A DNA stretch of 64,000 bases from Pedobacter hartonius (GTDB taxonomy: Bacteria > Bacteroidota > Bacteroidia > Sphingobacteriales > Sphingobacteriaceae): the NCBI RefSeq assembly GCF_900107535.1, contig NZ_FNRA01000007.1, positions 186,001-250,000 on the forward strand, written 5' to 3'. Position 1 is the stretch's first letter. Every line of letters begins with the position of its first letter. The position numbers and the translations under genes were made by a program. Below are positions 52,020 through 60,877 of the stretch, piece by piece. Under the pieces are notes generated by a model. That model had not been told where the DNA came from, did not search any database, and saw nothing but the letters and a program-made list of their open reading frames with translations.

Positions 52020-54140
52020 ATGTCTGACGAAAAAGACCGTTTTAAGCACGTAAGTTATTTATGGGACGAAACTGACGCAGCTAAGCTCGCAGGAGATGAG
52101 GTTGCCCTGTTACTTTACCGCTCCAACCTGCTGGGGGCAGATCTGCGCCTGACCAACTATGGCGGCGGAAATACTTCCTGCAAGGCTGATGCTATTGACC
52201 CGCTGACCGGCGGCACCGCAGAGGTGATGTGGATCAAAGGCTCCGGTGGTGATATCGGAACCCTGAAACGCAGTGGCCTGGCAGCCTTATATGTAGAACG
52301 CCTCAGAAGCCTGAAAAACATTTATAAAGGGATCGAAATGGAAGATGAAATGGTAGAACTTTTCAACCATTGCATATACGACCTGAATTCTAAAGCGCCC
52401 TCTATTGATACACCTTTGCACGGCTTCCTGCCGTTCAAACATATTGACCATTTACATCCTGATGCAGCAATCGCAATTGCTGCGGCAAAGGACGGAAAAC
52501 AGATCACGCAGGACCTGTTTGATGGTAAAATAGGCTGGGTGGAATGGCAAAAACCTGGTTTCGACCTTGGCCTGCAACTCAAAGCCTGCCTGGATGAAAA
52601 CCCTGGTATCATCGGTATTATGCTGGGTTCACATGGTTTGTTTACCTGGGGTGATACTGCTTATGAAAGTTATATCAACACTTTAGAGGTGATTGAGAAA
52701 TGTGCCATTTACCTCGAAGAGAACTATGGTAAAAAAGGCCCCGTATTCGGTGGACAGAAAATCAGCAGTCCTGAAAAATCACAGCGCGAAGCTCAGGCAG
52801 CCTTACTGGCACCTATCCTGCGTGGCTTCTGTTCAAGTGAGAAACATATGGTGGGCCACTTTACAGATGACTCCCGCGTACTGGAGTTTATCAACTCTAA
52901 CGACCTGGACAGGCTGGCCCCATTGGGAACAAGCTGCCCTGATCACTTCCTGCGGACTAAAATCAGTCCACTCGTACTTGATTTAAGCCCTGATGAAGAT
53001 CTGTCAGACCCGGCAAAGATCAAAGAAAGGCTGGCTCCTGAATTTGTGGCCTACCGTCAGATGTATGCAGATTATTATGAGACCTGTAAACACCCGAACA
53101 GCCCTGCCATGCGCGACGCCAATCCCGTGATCATCCTGTATCCCGGAATCGGAATGTTCTCTTTTTCTAAAGACAAACAAACTACCCGCGTAGCAGCTGA
53201 ATTCTATACCAATGCCATCAACGTAATGAAAGGCGCTGAAGCGATCTCTGAATATACTTCACTGCCGCGCCAGGAAGCCTTTAATATTGAGTACTGGTTA
53301 CTGGAAGAAGCAAAACTGCAAAGGATGCCAAAACCAAAAGCACTCTCCGGTAAAATCGCACTCGTTACCGGTAGCGCAGGAGGCATAGGTAAGGCTATTG
53401 CCAAGAAATTCGTAGATGAAGGAGCAGTAGTGGTGATCAATGACAATGACGCTGGCAGGCTTGAAAAAGCTGATGCAGAGTTCAAATCACAGTACGGTAA
53501 GGATGCTTATACAACAGCCCTGCTGGATGTAACCAGTGGTGACGATATCACCAATGCGTTCCATATTGCGGCCCTTGCTTTTGGCGGAGTGGATATCGTA
53601 GTGAACTGCGCCGGATTATCGATCTCCAAACCAATTGAAGAACATACCGATAAAGACTGGGACCTATTGTACGATGTACTGGTAAAAGGCCAGTTCAAAG
53701 TTACCCAGGCCTCTGTGGGTGTGATGCGCAAACAGGCGATCGGTGGAGATATCCTGAATATTGTAAGTAAGAATGCCCTGGTTTCCGGACCAAACAATGC
53801 AGGTTACGGATCAGCCAAAGCAGCACAATTACACCTGAGCAGGTTAAATGCTGCTGAACTCGGTGCAGATAAAATCCGCGTCAACGTGGTAAACCCTGAT
53901 GCCGTGATCTCAGACAGTAAGATCTGGGAGGGCGACTGGGCTGCAGGACGCGCCAAAGCTTATGGCGTAAAAGTTGAGGAGCTGCCTGCATTTTATGCAA
54001 AGCGTACCCTGCTGGATAAAATTATCCTGCCTGAAGATATCGCCAATGCCTGTCTGGTTTTCGTAGGTGGTCTCTTAAGTAAATCTACAGGTAATGTGCT
54101 GAATGTGGATGGTGGAGTAGCCATGGCATTCGTGAGGTAA
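52020..54140 (+). CDS. Bifunctional rhamnulose-1-phosphate aldolase / lactaldehyde dehydrogenase (RhaEW type)
   Basis: A 706-residue fusion. Residues 1 to about 430 are a class II aldolase with zinc ligands in HIDHLHPDAA (141-150) and H205 in GSHGLFTW. Residues of about 443-706 are a short-chain dehydrogenase with cofactor motif TGSAGGIG (450-457) and the catalytic YxxxK in AGYGSAKAA. In Bacillus subtilis the equivalent enzyme cleaves L-rhamnulose-1-phosphate to DHAP and L-lactaldehyde and oxidises the latter to L-lactate. The lutABC genes in the same operon fit lactate as the product. A 90-base structured spacer follows. Confidence 0.93.
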   Translation: MSDEKDRFKHVSYLWDETDAAKLAGDEVALLLYRSNLLGADLRLTNYGGGNTSCKADAIDPLTGGTAEVMWIKGSGGDIGTLKRSGLAALYVERLRSLKNIYKGIEMEDEMVELFNHCIYDLNSKAPSIDTPLHGFLPFKHIDHLHPDAAIAIAAAKDGKQITQDLFDGKIGWVEWQKPGFDLGLQLKACLDENPGIIGIMLGSHGLFTWGDTAYESYINTLEVIEKCAIYLEENYGKKGPVFGGQKISSPEKSQREAQAALLAPILRGFCSSEKHMVGHFTDDSRVLEFINSNDLDRLAPLGTSCPDHFLRTKISPLVLDLSPDEDLSDPAKIKERLAPEFVAYRQMYADYYETCKHPNSPAMRDANPVIILYPGIGMFSFSKDKQTTRVAAEFYTNAINVMKGAEAISEYTSLPRQEAFNIEYWLLEEAKLQRMPKPKALSGKIALVTGSAGGIGKAIAKKFVDEGAVVVINDNDAGRLEKADAEFKSQYGKDAYTTALLDVTSGDDITNAFHIAALAFGGVDIVVNCAGLSISKPIEEHTDKDWDLLYDVLVKGQFKVTQASVGVMRKQAIGGDILNIVSKNALVSGPNNAGYGSAKAAQLHLSRLNAAELGADKIRVNVVNPDAVISDSKIWEGDWAAGRAKAYGVKVEELPAFYAKRTLLDKIILPEDIANACLVFVGGLLSKSTGNVLNVDGGVAMAFVR

Positions 54141-54151
54141 ATAATTGTTTT

Positions 54152-54209
54152 AATGGTAATGGGAGCGATCATGAGCTGTTCCGTTACCATTTGAATTGAC
54201 AGCTCGTGA
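54152..54209 (+). ncRNA. Intercistronic RNA element with interleaved stems
   Basis: In the 90 bases between the aldolase fusion and rhaI, an 11-bp stem (54152-54162 with 54181-54191, one G-U) closes an 18-base loop. Eleven bases, mostly in that loop (54169-54179), pair with 54199-54209 (11 bp, one G-U). The order left-1, left-2, right-1, right-2 is that of a pseudoknot, or of two mutually exclusive hairpins. There is no T-run, so it is not an ordinary terminator. Confidence 0.5.
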
Positions 54210-54230
54210 CGGTTACAAAAAATAAAGACA

Positions 54231-55505
54231 ATGGAAATAGAGAAATATCAGATTGATGCACACAATGAAAAGCTAACAGCTGCTCATCAGCAAAGATTTA
54301 GTTTCGCAGCATCAGAAAATGCAAAGGTAGAAGAGGTGATCACTAAACTGATCAAATTTCAGATCGCTATTCCAAGCTGGGCTTTGGGTACGGGAGGTAC
54401 ACGTTTCGGAAGATTTTCAGGTGGTGGCGAACCACGCAGCCTGGAAGAAAAAATTGAAGATGTAGGCCTGCTGCACAAACTAAACCAGTCCAGCGGCGCC
54501 ATTTCCCTGCACATTCCATGGGATATCCCAACTGATTATGACGCCATCAAGTCGCTCGCCACACATCACGGACTGCGTTTCGATGCCATGAACTCCAATA
54601 CTTTCCAGGATCAGGCAGATCAGAAACTGAGCTATAAGTTCGGTTCACTGCAACACGTAGATAAAGGCGTACGCCAGCAGGCAATTGACCACAATATCGA
54701 AGTGATCCGTCAGGGTGTAGCCCTGGGCTCTGATGCACTGACCGTATGGCTTGCCGACGGATCATGTTTCCCCGGCCAGCTGAACTTCAGAAAAGCATTC
54801 CAAAATACACTGGAAAGCTTAGAGGAAATCTATGCTGCATTACCGGATGCATGGAAAGTTTTTGTAGAATATAAAGCCTTTGAACCAAACTTCTATTCTA
54901 CTACGGTAGGAGACTGGGGGCAATCCTTATTATATGCAAGTAAACTGGGGCCAAAAGCCTATACACTGGTAGATCTGGGGCACCATTTGCCAAATGCAAA
55001 CATTGAACAGATTGTATCCCTCCTGTTAATGGAAGGCAAACTTGGAGGTTTCCACTTCAACGACTCTAAATATGGTGATGACGACCTTACCGCAGGAAGT
55101 ATGAAACCCTACCAGCTGTTCCTGATCTTCAATGAACTGGTTGAAGGAATGGACGCCAAGGGGATAGACCATGCCACAGGCTTGGGCTGGATGATCGATG
55201 CCTCTCACAACGTTAAAGATCCTCTTGAAGATCTGCTGCAATCTGTAGAAGCCATCATGATCTCCTACACACAGGCTTTGCTGGTAGACAGGGAGGCGCT
55301 GAACATCGCACAGCAGGAAAATGACGTAGTACGCTGCCAGGAGATCCTGCAGGACGCATTCCGTACGGATGTAAGAGCTATTGTTCAGGAAGCAAGACTG
55401 AGGACGGGCGGGGCAGCACAACCAGTACAATTGTACCGCGGGCTGAAAGTCAGGGAAAACCTGATCAGTAACAGAGGTTTGAAAACTGTAGCCACAGGAT
55501 TGTAA
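54231..55505 (+). CDS. rhaI: L-rhamnose isomerase, RhaI (Pseudomonas stutzeri) type
   Basis: A 424-residue TIM-barrel sugar isomerase converting L-rhamnose to L-rhamnulose. The conserved metal-site acids and histidines are visible as VEYKAFEP, LVDLGHHLP and GFHFNDSKYGDDDL. It is not of the E. coli RhaA class. The start follows the structured spacer by 21 bases, and the stop shares a base with the kinase ATG (TAATG). Confidence 0.92.
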   Translation: MEIEKYQIDAHNEKLTAAHQQRFSFAASENAKVEEVITKLIKFQIAIPSWALGTGGTRFGRFSGGGEPRSLEEKIEDVGLLHKLNQSSGAISLHIPWDIPTDYDAIKSLATHHGLRFDAMNSNTFQDQADQKLSYKFGSLQHVDKGVRQQAIDHNIEVIRQGVALGSDALTVWLADGSCFPGQLNFRKAFQNTLESLEEIYAALPDAWKVFVEYKAFEPNFYSTTVGDWGQSLLYASKLGPKAYTLVDLGHHLPNANIEQIVSLLLMEGKLGGFHFNDSKYGDDDLTAGSMKPYQLFLIFNELVEGMDAKGIDHATGLGWMIDASHNVKDPLEDLLQSVEAIMISYTQALLVDREALNIAQQENDVVRCQEILQDAFRTDVRAIVQEARLRTGGAAQPVQLYRGLKVRENLISNRGLKTVATGL

Positions 55506-56896
55506 TGAGTGCGCTGCCAGTTATTGTAATTTTCGACGTGGGGAAGACCAATAAAAAGATCTTCCTGTTCGATGAAAATTATAAGATCGTTTTCGAACGG
55601 TCGGCCCGCTTCATGGAGACCTATGATGAGGATGGGGACCCTTGTGAAAACCTGGAAAGCTTAAGGCTGTCGGTTTATGATTCCCTGCGTGAAGTGCTCA
55701 AACGCAAGGAATTCGAGATCAAGGCGATCAACTTCTCTACGTATGGTGCCAGTTTCGTTTATATCGATGAATATGGAAAACCACTGGCACCACTGTACAA
55801 TTACCTGAAGGCCTATCCTGAAGCTATTAAAGCTGATTTTTATAAAAAATACGGAGGTGAAAGTGCCATTTCGGCAGCTACGGCATCACCGGTGCTGGAC
55901 AGCCTGAATTCAGGAATGCAGTTGTACCGTTTTAAAAAGGAACAGCCCGCCCAGTATAAAAAGCTGAAATATGCGCTGCACCTGCCGCAGTACCTGAGTT
56001 ACCTGGTTTCGGGGGCAGAATATTCTGACCTCACCAGCATTGGCTGCCACACGCAGTTATGGGACTTTACAAAAAATGATTACCACGATTGGGTGAAAAA
56101 AGAGGGGCTGGACAAAAAGCTGGCCCCTATTGTAGATGGAGATGAAGTTTTCCCGTCGGAATTTCCCGGGAACCAGTATAAGGTTGGCGTAGGCCTGCAT
56201 GATAGTTCAGCAGCGCTGATCCCCTACCTGATCAATTTCCACGAACCCTTTGCGCTGATCTCCACCGGTACCTGGTGCATCACGCTGAATCCTTTTAATG
56301 ATTCGCCACTGACGCCCAAAGAGCTGGAACAAGACTGTCTTTCTTTTATGCAGTATAAGGGCAAGCCCGTAAAGGCTTCACGGATATTTGCAGGATATGA
56401 ACACGAGCAGCAGCTGAAGCGGATCTCCTCGCATTTTAACCAAAGCCCGGGACGCTACCGGTCAATGAAATATGATGCAGGGATCATCTATAACCTGCTG
56501 CGCGAGATGGAAGGCCGCAATGAACCTGCTGTTCCTGTATGGAGCAAGGATTCTGCTTTTGCAGCGCGTGACCTGGCCTCTTTTTCATCTGATAAAATTG
56601 CTTACCACCAGTTTATTCTGGATATTGCAAGGCAGCAGCTGGCCTCTACAAAATTAGTGATAGGAGATAGCAAGGTTAAACGTATTTTTGTGGACGGCGG
56701 GTTTAGTAAAAATGCTATTTATATGAACCTCCTGGCCATGATGTTCCCGGAGATGGAAGTTTTTGCTGCCTCTATGGCACAGGCAACAGCAATTGGAACG
56801 GCCCTGGCCATCCATAAATGCTGGAATACCAAACCGATGCCCAATGATATTATTGAATTGAAGTATTATGCTTCCAACAACGATCTAGCTATATGA
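55505..56896 (+). CDS. FGGY-family sugar kinase, probable rhamnulokinase
   Basis: A 463-residue kinase of the FGGY/ASKHA superfamily. The phosphate-1 loop FDVGKTNKKIFL is at the N-terminus, ALISTGTWCITLN forms the central adenosine-phosphate strand, and RIFVDGGFSKNAIYMNLLAMMFP matches the FGGY C-terminal signature region. Its place between rhaI and the end of the pathway makes L-rhamnulose the likely substrate. It is divergent from E. coli RhaB, so the substrate is context-based. It overlaps both neighbours. Confidence 0.87.
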   Translation: MSALPVIVIFDVGKTNKKIFLFDENYKIVFERSARFMETYDEDGDPCENLESLRLSVYDSLREVLKRKEFEIKAINFSTYGASFVYIDEYGKPLAPLYNYLKAYPEAIKADFYKKYGGESAISAATASPVLDSLNSGMQLYRFKKEQPAQYKKLKYALHLPQYLSYLVSGAEYSDLTSIGCHTQLWDFTKNDYHDWVKKEGLDKKLAPIVDGDEVFPSEFPGNQYKVGVGLHDSSAALIPYLINFHEPFALISTGTWCITLNPFNDSPLTPKELEQDCLSFMQYKGKPVKASRIFAGYEHEQQLKRISSHFNQSPGRYRSMKYDAGIIYNLLREMEGRNEPAVPVWSKDSAFAARDLASFSSDKIAYHQFILDIARQQLASTKLVIGDSKVKRIFVDGGFSKNAIYMNLLAMMFPEMEVFAASMAQATAIGTALAIHKCWNTKPMPNDIIELKYYASNNDLAI

Positions 56897-57627
56897 GAGT
56901 AGGATTATTTATACCCTGTTATGTAGACCAGTTTTATCCCAATGCGGGTATCGCTACTTACCAGTTACTTCGTAAACTGGGAGTGGACGTTACCTACCCC
57001 ACCGGGCAAACCTGCTGCGGACAGCCTATGGCCAACTCCGGGTTTGAACACCTGACCAAAGATTGTAACAACCTGTTCATCGATAATTTCGCTGAATTCG
57101 ATTATATCGTTTCCCCTTCGGGAAGCTGTACGCTGCATATCAAAGACCATTTACATTCCGAAGAAGCCGAGGAGAAGGCTACGGGCATCAGGCATAAAAT
57201 ATATGAACTGGTAGAATTCCTGGTAGATATCCTGAAGGTGAAGGACCTGCATGCCAGGTTTCCGCATAAAGTGGGCCTGCACCAGAGCTGCCATGGGCAG
57301 AGAGGGCTTTTCCTCACTCAAATGACAGAGCTTGTTGCGCCTTATTTTTCCAAGCCCCAGCAATTGCTGTCGCAGGTGGAAGGACTGGAGCTGATTGCCC
57401 TGAGCAGGGAAGATGAATGCTGCGGTTTTGGCGGTACATTCTGTGTGGTGGAGGAAGCAGTATCGGTAAAAATGGGTAAAGACCGCGTAAAAGATCATCT
57501 GACACATGGGGCTGAATACATTACAGGTGCAGACATGTCCTGCCTGATGCACATGGAAGGAATCTTAAAAAGAGAAAATAGTGGAGTGAAGGTGCTGCAT
57601 ATTGCAGAGATATTAAATGCAGAATAA
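56893..57627 (+). CDS. lutA: L-lactate utilisation protein LutA (Fe-S, CCG domain)
   Basis: A 244-residue iron-sulfur protein with two cysteine-rich CCG domains: TCCGQPMANSG near residue 39 and ECCGFGGTFCV near 177. It belongs to the LutA/YkgE group, which with LutB and LutC oxidises L-lactate to pyruvate without a flavin LldD enzyme. Its ATG overlaps the kinase stop (ATGA), placing it in the rhamnose operon. Confidence 0.93.
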   Translation: MRVGLFIPCYVDQFYPNAGIATYQLLRKLGVDVTYPTGQTCCGQPMANSGFEHLTKDCNNLFIDNFAEFDYIVSPSGSCTLHIKDHLHSEEAEEKATGIRHKIYELVEFLVDILKVKDLHARFPHKVGLHQSCHGQRGLFLTQMTELVAPYFSKPQQLLSQVEGLELIALSREDECCGFGGTFCVVEEAVSVKMGKDRVKDHLTHGAEYITGADMSCLMHMEGILKRENSGVKVLHIAEILNAE

Positions 57628-59011
57628 GGAGATGGACGGAGCAACGCAAACACATCCTGAGTTATCAGAGATCTTCAATAAAGATGAAGAGCGGGTAGAC
57701 TGGCATGATGAAACCCTTTGGTGGATCAGGCAGAAGAGGGATAAGTCGGCCCACAGTATTCCCGAATGGGAACAGCTGCGGGAAACGGCTTCACAGATAA
57801 AAAACAATGTGCTGTCAGACTTGTCCGCTTACCTCGTCAGCTTTGAAGAGAAAGCCCTGGCCAATGGTATCATTGTCCACTGGGCTGCGGATGCTGCAGA
57901 ACATAACCGCATCGTACATGGAATTCTAAAGGAAAACGGCATCCAGCAGATGGTAAAGAGCAAGTCTATGCTGACTGAAGAATGCCACCTGAACGAATAC
58001 CTGGAACAGCAGGGTCTGGACGTGATCGACTCCGATCTTGGGGAACGCATCGTCCAGCTGGCCAAAGAACCGCCAAGTCATATCGTACTGCCCTGTATCC
58101 ATAAGAAAAAGGAAGAAATAGGAGATCTTTTCCATATCCACCTTGGCGTGCCCGCGGGAACTTCAGATCCGCAGATCCTGACCGAAACAGCAAGGCAGCA
58201 CCTGCGCGAAACCTTCCTGACCAGAAGGGCAGCACTGACGGGTGTTAATTTTGCTATTGCAGAAACAGGTGAGTTTGTGGTGTGCACCAATGAAGGTAAT
58301 GCCGATATGGGCGCGCACCTGGCCGATGTACACATTGCCAGTATGGGCATCGAAAAGATTATTCCTGAACGCAGGCACCTTGGTGTATTTCTGCGTTTGT
58401 TAACCAGAAGTGCCACAGGACAGCCCATCACTACCTATTCCAGTCATTTCAAGAAACCAAGGCCGGGTCAGCAGATGCATATTGTCATTGTAGACAATGG
58501 CCGTACCATACAGATGGGACGTGAAGATTTCAGGAACTCCCTGAAATGTATCCGCTGCGGGGCGTGTATGAATACCTGTCCTGTATACAGAAGAAGCGGA
58601 GGGCATAGCTATCATAATGCGATCTCAGGCCCTATTGGTGCCATCCTTGCACCAAATCTGGACATGAAAAAGTATGCTGACCTGCCTTTTGCCTCTACGC
58701 TTTGTGGATCCTGCTCTAACGTATGCCCGGTGAAAATCGATATCCATCAGCAGCTCTATAAATGGAGACAGGTAATTGTGAAGGAAGGGTATGCCGACAG
58801 CACCAAAAAAATAGGCATGCAATTGATGACATTTACACTTTCATCACCTGCGGTATACCGTACTGCCGGAAAAGCAGGAAGATGGTTTTTGAAACACGTG
58901 CCTTTTGCGGTAAATAATAAGTTCAACCCCTGGTACAAACAACGCGATATGCCGGAGGCACCGGCAGAGTCCTTTGGGGAATGGTATAAAAAGAATGTGA
59001 AGAAGTCATGA
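57617..59011 (+). CDS. lutB: L-lactate utilisation protein LutB (Fe-S)
   Basis: A 464-residue protein with an N-terminal LUD domain (about 60-290) and two [4Fe-4S] motifs: CIRCGACMNTCPVY and CGSCSNVCPV. It is the electron-transfer subunit of the Lut complex. The first 11 bases overlap lutA. A short C-terminal hydrophobic/basic tail may help membrane association. Confidence 0.95.
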   Translation: MQNKEMDGATQTHPELSEIFNKDEERVDWHDETLWWIRQKRDKSAHSIPEWEQLRETASQIKNNVLSDLSAYLVSFEEKALANGIIVHWAADAAEHNRIVHGILKENGIQQMVKSKSMLTEECHLNEYLEQQGLDVIDSDLGERIVQLAKEPPSHIVLPCIHKKKEEIGDLFHIHLGVPAGTSDPQILTETARQHLRETFLTRRAALTGVNFAIAETGEFVVCTNEGNADMGAHLADVHIASMGIEKIIPERRHLGVFLRLLTRSATGQPITTYSSHFKKPRPGQQMHIVIVDNGRTIQMGREDFRNSLKCIRCGACMNTCPVYRRSGGHSYHNAISGPIGAILAPNLDMKKYADLPFASTLCGSCSNVCPVKIDIHQQLYKWRQVIVKEGYADSTKKIGMQLMTFTLSSPAVYRTAGKAGRWFLKHVPFAVNNKFNPWYKQRDMPEAPAESFGEWYKKNVKKS

Positions 59012-59595
59012 GCAGAGATAAAATATTAGCTGCCCTGCGGCAAAACCAGCCGGAAAAGGTTGCATTGCCAACAACGCTGTCTTTTGAGCGGGATGTAAAT
59101 CTTAACCTGGCGGAGAAGTTTAAGGCCATGGCCGAAGGAATCGGCAGCAAAGTATATATGGTAGCCGGCTTTGGCGAGATCGGCCCGGTAATAGGAATGG
59201 ATTTCCCTTCGGAGAAGCGTATCGTAAGCACTGTTCCGGAACTGGTGTCTGCAGCTATTCCTGCTTTTGTGCTGGATGCAGACCCGCATACCTATGAGGA
59301 TGTAGATGTTGCGATCTTCAAACCCAGGATCGCTGTTGCGGAGAATTCTGCGCTGTGGATCACAGAAGACCGTATGGGGGTAAGGGCGCTGCCGTTTATT
59401 ACACAGCATATCGTGATGCTGGTAGATATTGCTTTGCTTGTTCCCGACATGCATGCGGCCTATGAAAAGATAGGATCTGCTGATTATGGCTTTAGTACTT
59501 TTATTGCCGGCCCGTCAAAAACAGCCGATATCGAACAATCACTGGTGCTTGGTGCACACGGGCCGAGAAGCATGACTATATTTATGTATAGCTGA
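59008..59595 (+). CDS. lutC: L-lactate utilisation protein LutC (LUD domain)
   Basis: A 195-residue LUD-domain protein of the LutC/YkgG group. VDVAIFKPRIAVAENSALW and the C-terminal FIAGPSKTADIEQSLVLGAHGPRSMTIFM are typical. Its start overlaps the lutB stop (ATGA). It closes the rhamnose-lactate operon; a clear terminator follows 37 bases later. Confidence 0.93.
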   Translation: MSRDKILAALRQNQPEKVALPTTLSFERDVNLNLAEKFKAMAEGIGSKVYMVAGFGEIGPVIGMDFPSEKRIVSTVPELVSAAIPAFVLDADPHTYEDVDVAIFKPRIAVAENSALWITEDRMGVRALPFITQHIVMLVDIALLVPDMHAAYEKIGSADYGFSTFIAGPSKTADIEQSLVLGAHGPRSMTIFMYS

Positions 59596-59632
59596 TCTGA
59601 ATTTTCATTTAACCTTAGGCAAGTCAAACACA

Positions 59633-59668
59633 TAAAAAAAGCCGTCCAGATAGCTGAACGGCTTTTTA
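59633..59668 (+). terminator. Terminator of the rhamnose-lut operon
   Basis: AAAAAGCCGT and ACGGCTTTTT with a 12-base loop (59636-59645 with 59658-59667); T-runs on either strand make it bidirectional, serving also the small gene on the minus strand. Confidence 0.85.
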
Positions 59669-59685
59669 CTTATTTAAAATCAGGG

Positions 59686-59856
59686 TTATTCACCGCGCTT
59701 ACGCTGATTGTCCCTGTTTGACGTCTGATCGGACCGCTGCCCGCCGCCATTTGTGATACCATTTTGTTTCTTATCGTTTTTTACTTCATGATGTAAACGG
59801 TCTGAAGTAGGGCTTCCCTGCTGTTTCATACCTTGTTTTAAATCTTGATTTTTCAT
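59686..59856 (-). CDS. 56-residue hydrophilic protein of unknown function
   Basis: An open frame of 56 residues from ATG at 59856 to TAA at 59686, below the length many ORF finders keep. It is composed almost only of polar and charged residues (starts MKNQDLKQGMKQQGSPTS, ends NRDNQRKRGE), with no hydrophobic core, so it is probably disordered. The frame fits neatly between a terminator and the porin gene on the same strand. I do not recognise the family; small hydrophilic stress proteins have this look. Confidence 0.55.
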   Translation of the reverse strand: MKNQDLKQGMKQQGSPTSDRLHHEVKNDKKQNGITNGGGQRSDQTSNRDNQRKRGE

Positions 59857-59958
59857 AACAATATGATTTAGTTGTTAAATAATAAGACCCGTATATGCTG
59901 TCTTACCTTAATAAAACGCTCTCCATCCGGAATTGTTTTCTATAGGGCTGGTAAAGTT

Positions 59959-60570
59959 TTAGAATTTGATACCTACACCAACAGAATATACCTGGTTTCT
60001 GAATTCAGGAGTGTCCTGTGTACCGTTCTCATTGTTCTTCTGGAAGTCCAGTGCATAACGGGCATGGATATCAAACTTATCATTCACATCATACCTGAAA
60101 CCGATCACACCACCAACAAGGCTTTTCTTGAACCTGTCTGAATCATCCTCCACGCGTGTTTCCTCTACGGCGCCAAAGTTGTTCTCAAACTTGTTTTTGG
60201 TAGACAGCAGGAAGGATACCTGCGGACCTGCAACAATGTTAAAGCTGCTTCCCAACCTGAAACTCGCCAGAATCGGCACATCGATAAAACTTGTAGTTTG
60301 TTTGAAGGTACCGGCAGCATAGGTGTTTTTATAACCTTTTTGCGCATATAATACCTCCGGAGTAAACTGTAATCCTGCGATCAGTGGGATCTCTACGGTA
60401 ACCCCTGCGTTGAAGCCCGGTTTTGATTCCGTATCAAAGTTATTATTTCCGTCACCTTTGATAATGTCTGAATAGTTCAGTCCCGCTTTTATTCCAAATT
60501 TAATTCTATCCTGTGCGTTTGCCGCTGTGGCAACAAACAGGCCTATTGCCAAAATAAAGATCTTTTTCAT
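59959..60570 (-). CDS. Small outer-membrane beta-barrel protein
   Basis: A 203-residue exported protein. The signal peptide is about residues 1-19 (IFILAIGLFVATAANA before QDR). The rest has alternating strands and starts IKFGIKAGLNYSDI, as in the outer-membrane beta-barrel (porin-like, PorT-type) family. It ends in a terminal aromatic strand VGVGIKF. An eight-strand barrel without a known ligand is the likely form. A 12-bp inverted repeat lies just upstream. Confidence 0.85.
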   Translation of the reverse strand: MKKIFILAIGLFVATAANAQDRIKFGIKAGLNYSDIIKGDGNNNFDTESKPGFNAGVTVEIPLIAGLQFTPEVLYAQKGYKNTYAAGTFKQTTSFIDVPILASFRLGSSFNIVAGPQVSFLLSTKNKFENNFGAVEETRVEDDSDRFKKSLVGGVIGFRYDVNDKFDIHARYALDFQKNNENGTQDTPEFRNQVYSVGVGIKF

Positions 60571-60586
60571 AGTAGTATTTTTTAAG

Positions 60587-60628
60587 GTTAAATTGGCAGG
60601 AGCATTGAAAGAAATGTGCCAGTTTAAC
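60587..60628 (-). promoter_or_regulatory. 12-bp inverted repeat upstream of the barrel-protein gene
   Basis: Arms 60587-60598 and 60617-60628 pair over 12 bp with one G-T, around an 18-base loop. It begins 16 bases before the ATG, so it could be an operator or a 5' UTR hairpin. Confidence 0.45.
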
Positions 60629-60849
60629 AGTAGATTGTTTTATTTTGAAGGGACTTGTTTTTTATCGTCTGATATACAGTTGTTTACGGGGTTTCTTGTG
60701 AGAAGTCAATCTTCAGGTGCCGCTGCAGAAGTAATCTTCCTTTTTGTATCAAATTTGATACATAACTAAAGGACATGCAAATCAGGGAACTCTGATGCAG
60801 GATCGGGCTGAATTAAAGGGTCAGTTGACACACCTATGGTCATTTTGAT

Positions 60850-60857
60850 TAACTTTG
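60850..60857 (+). promoter_or_regulatory. -7 promoter box of the GH3 gene
   Basis: TAACTTTG matches TAnnTTTG exactly; a TTG at 60825-60827 may be the -33 part. It lies downstream of an in-frame possible start at 60836, which rules that start out. Confidence 0.6.
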
Positions 60858-60877
60858 GTATAAATACACCCTTATTC

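Larger units (their letters stand above)
60571..60877. other. Divergent spacer between the barrel protein and GH3 genes
   Basis: A 307-base spacer with a 12-bp inverted repeat next to the barrel-protein start (60587-60628) and the GH3 promoter box (60850-60857). No gene is visible in it. Confidence 0.6.

Noticed and set aside
60836-60877. Earlier in-frame start of the GH3 gene
   Set aside because: The TAACTTTG promoter box lies downstream of it, and the signal peptide begins correctly at the ATG at 60878.
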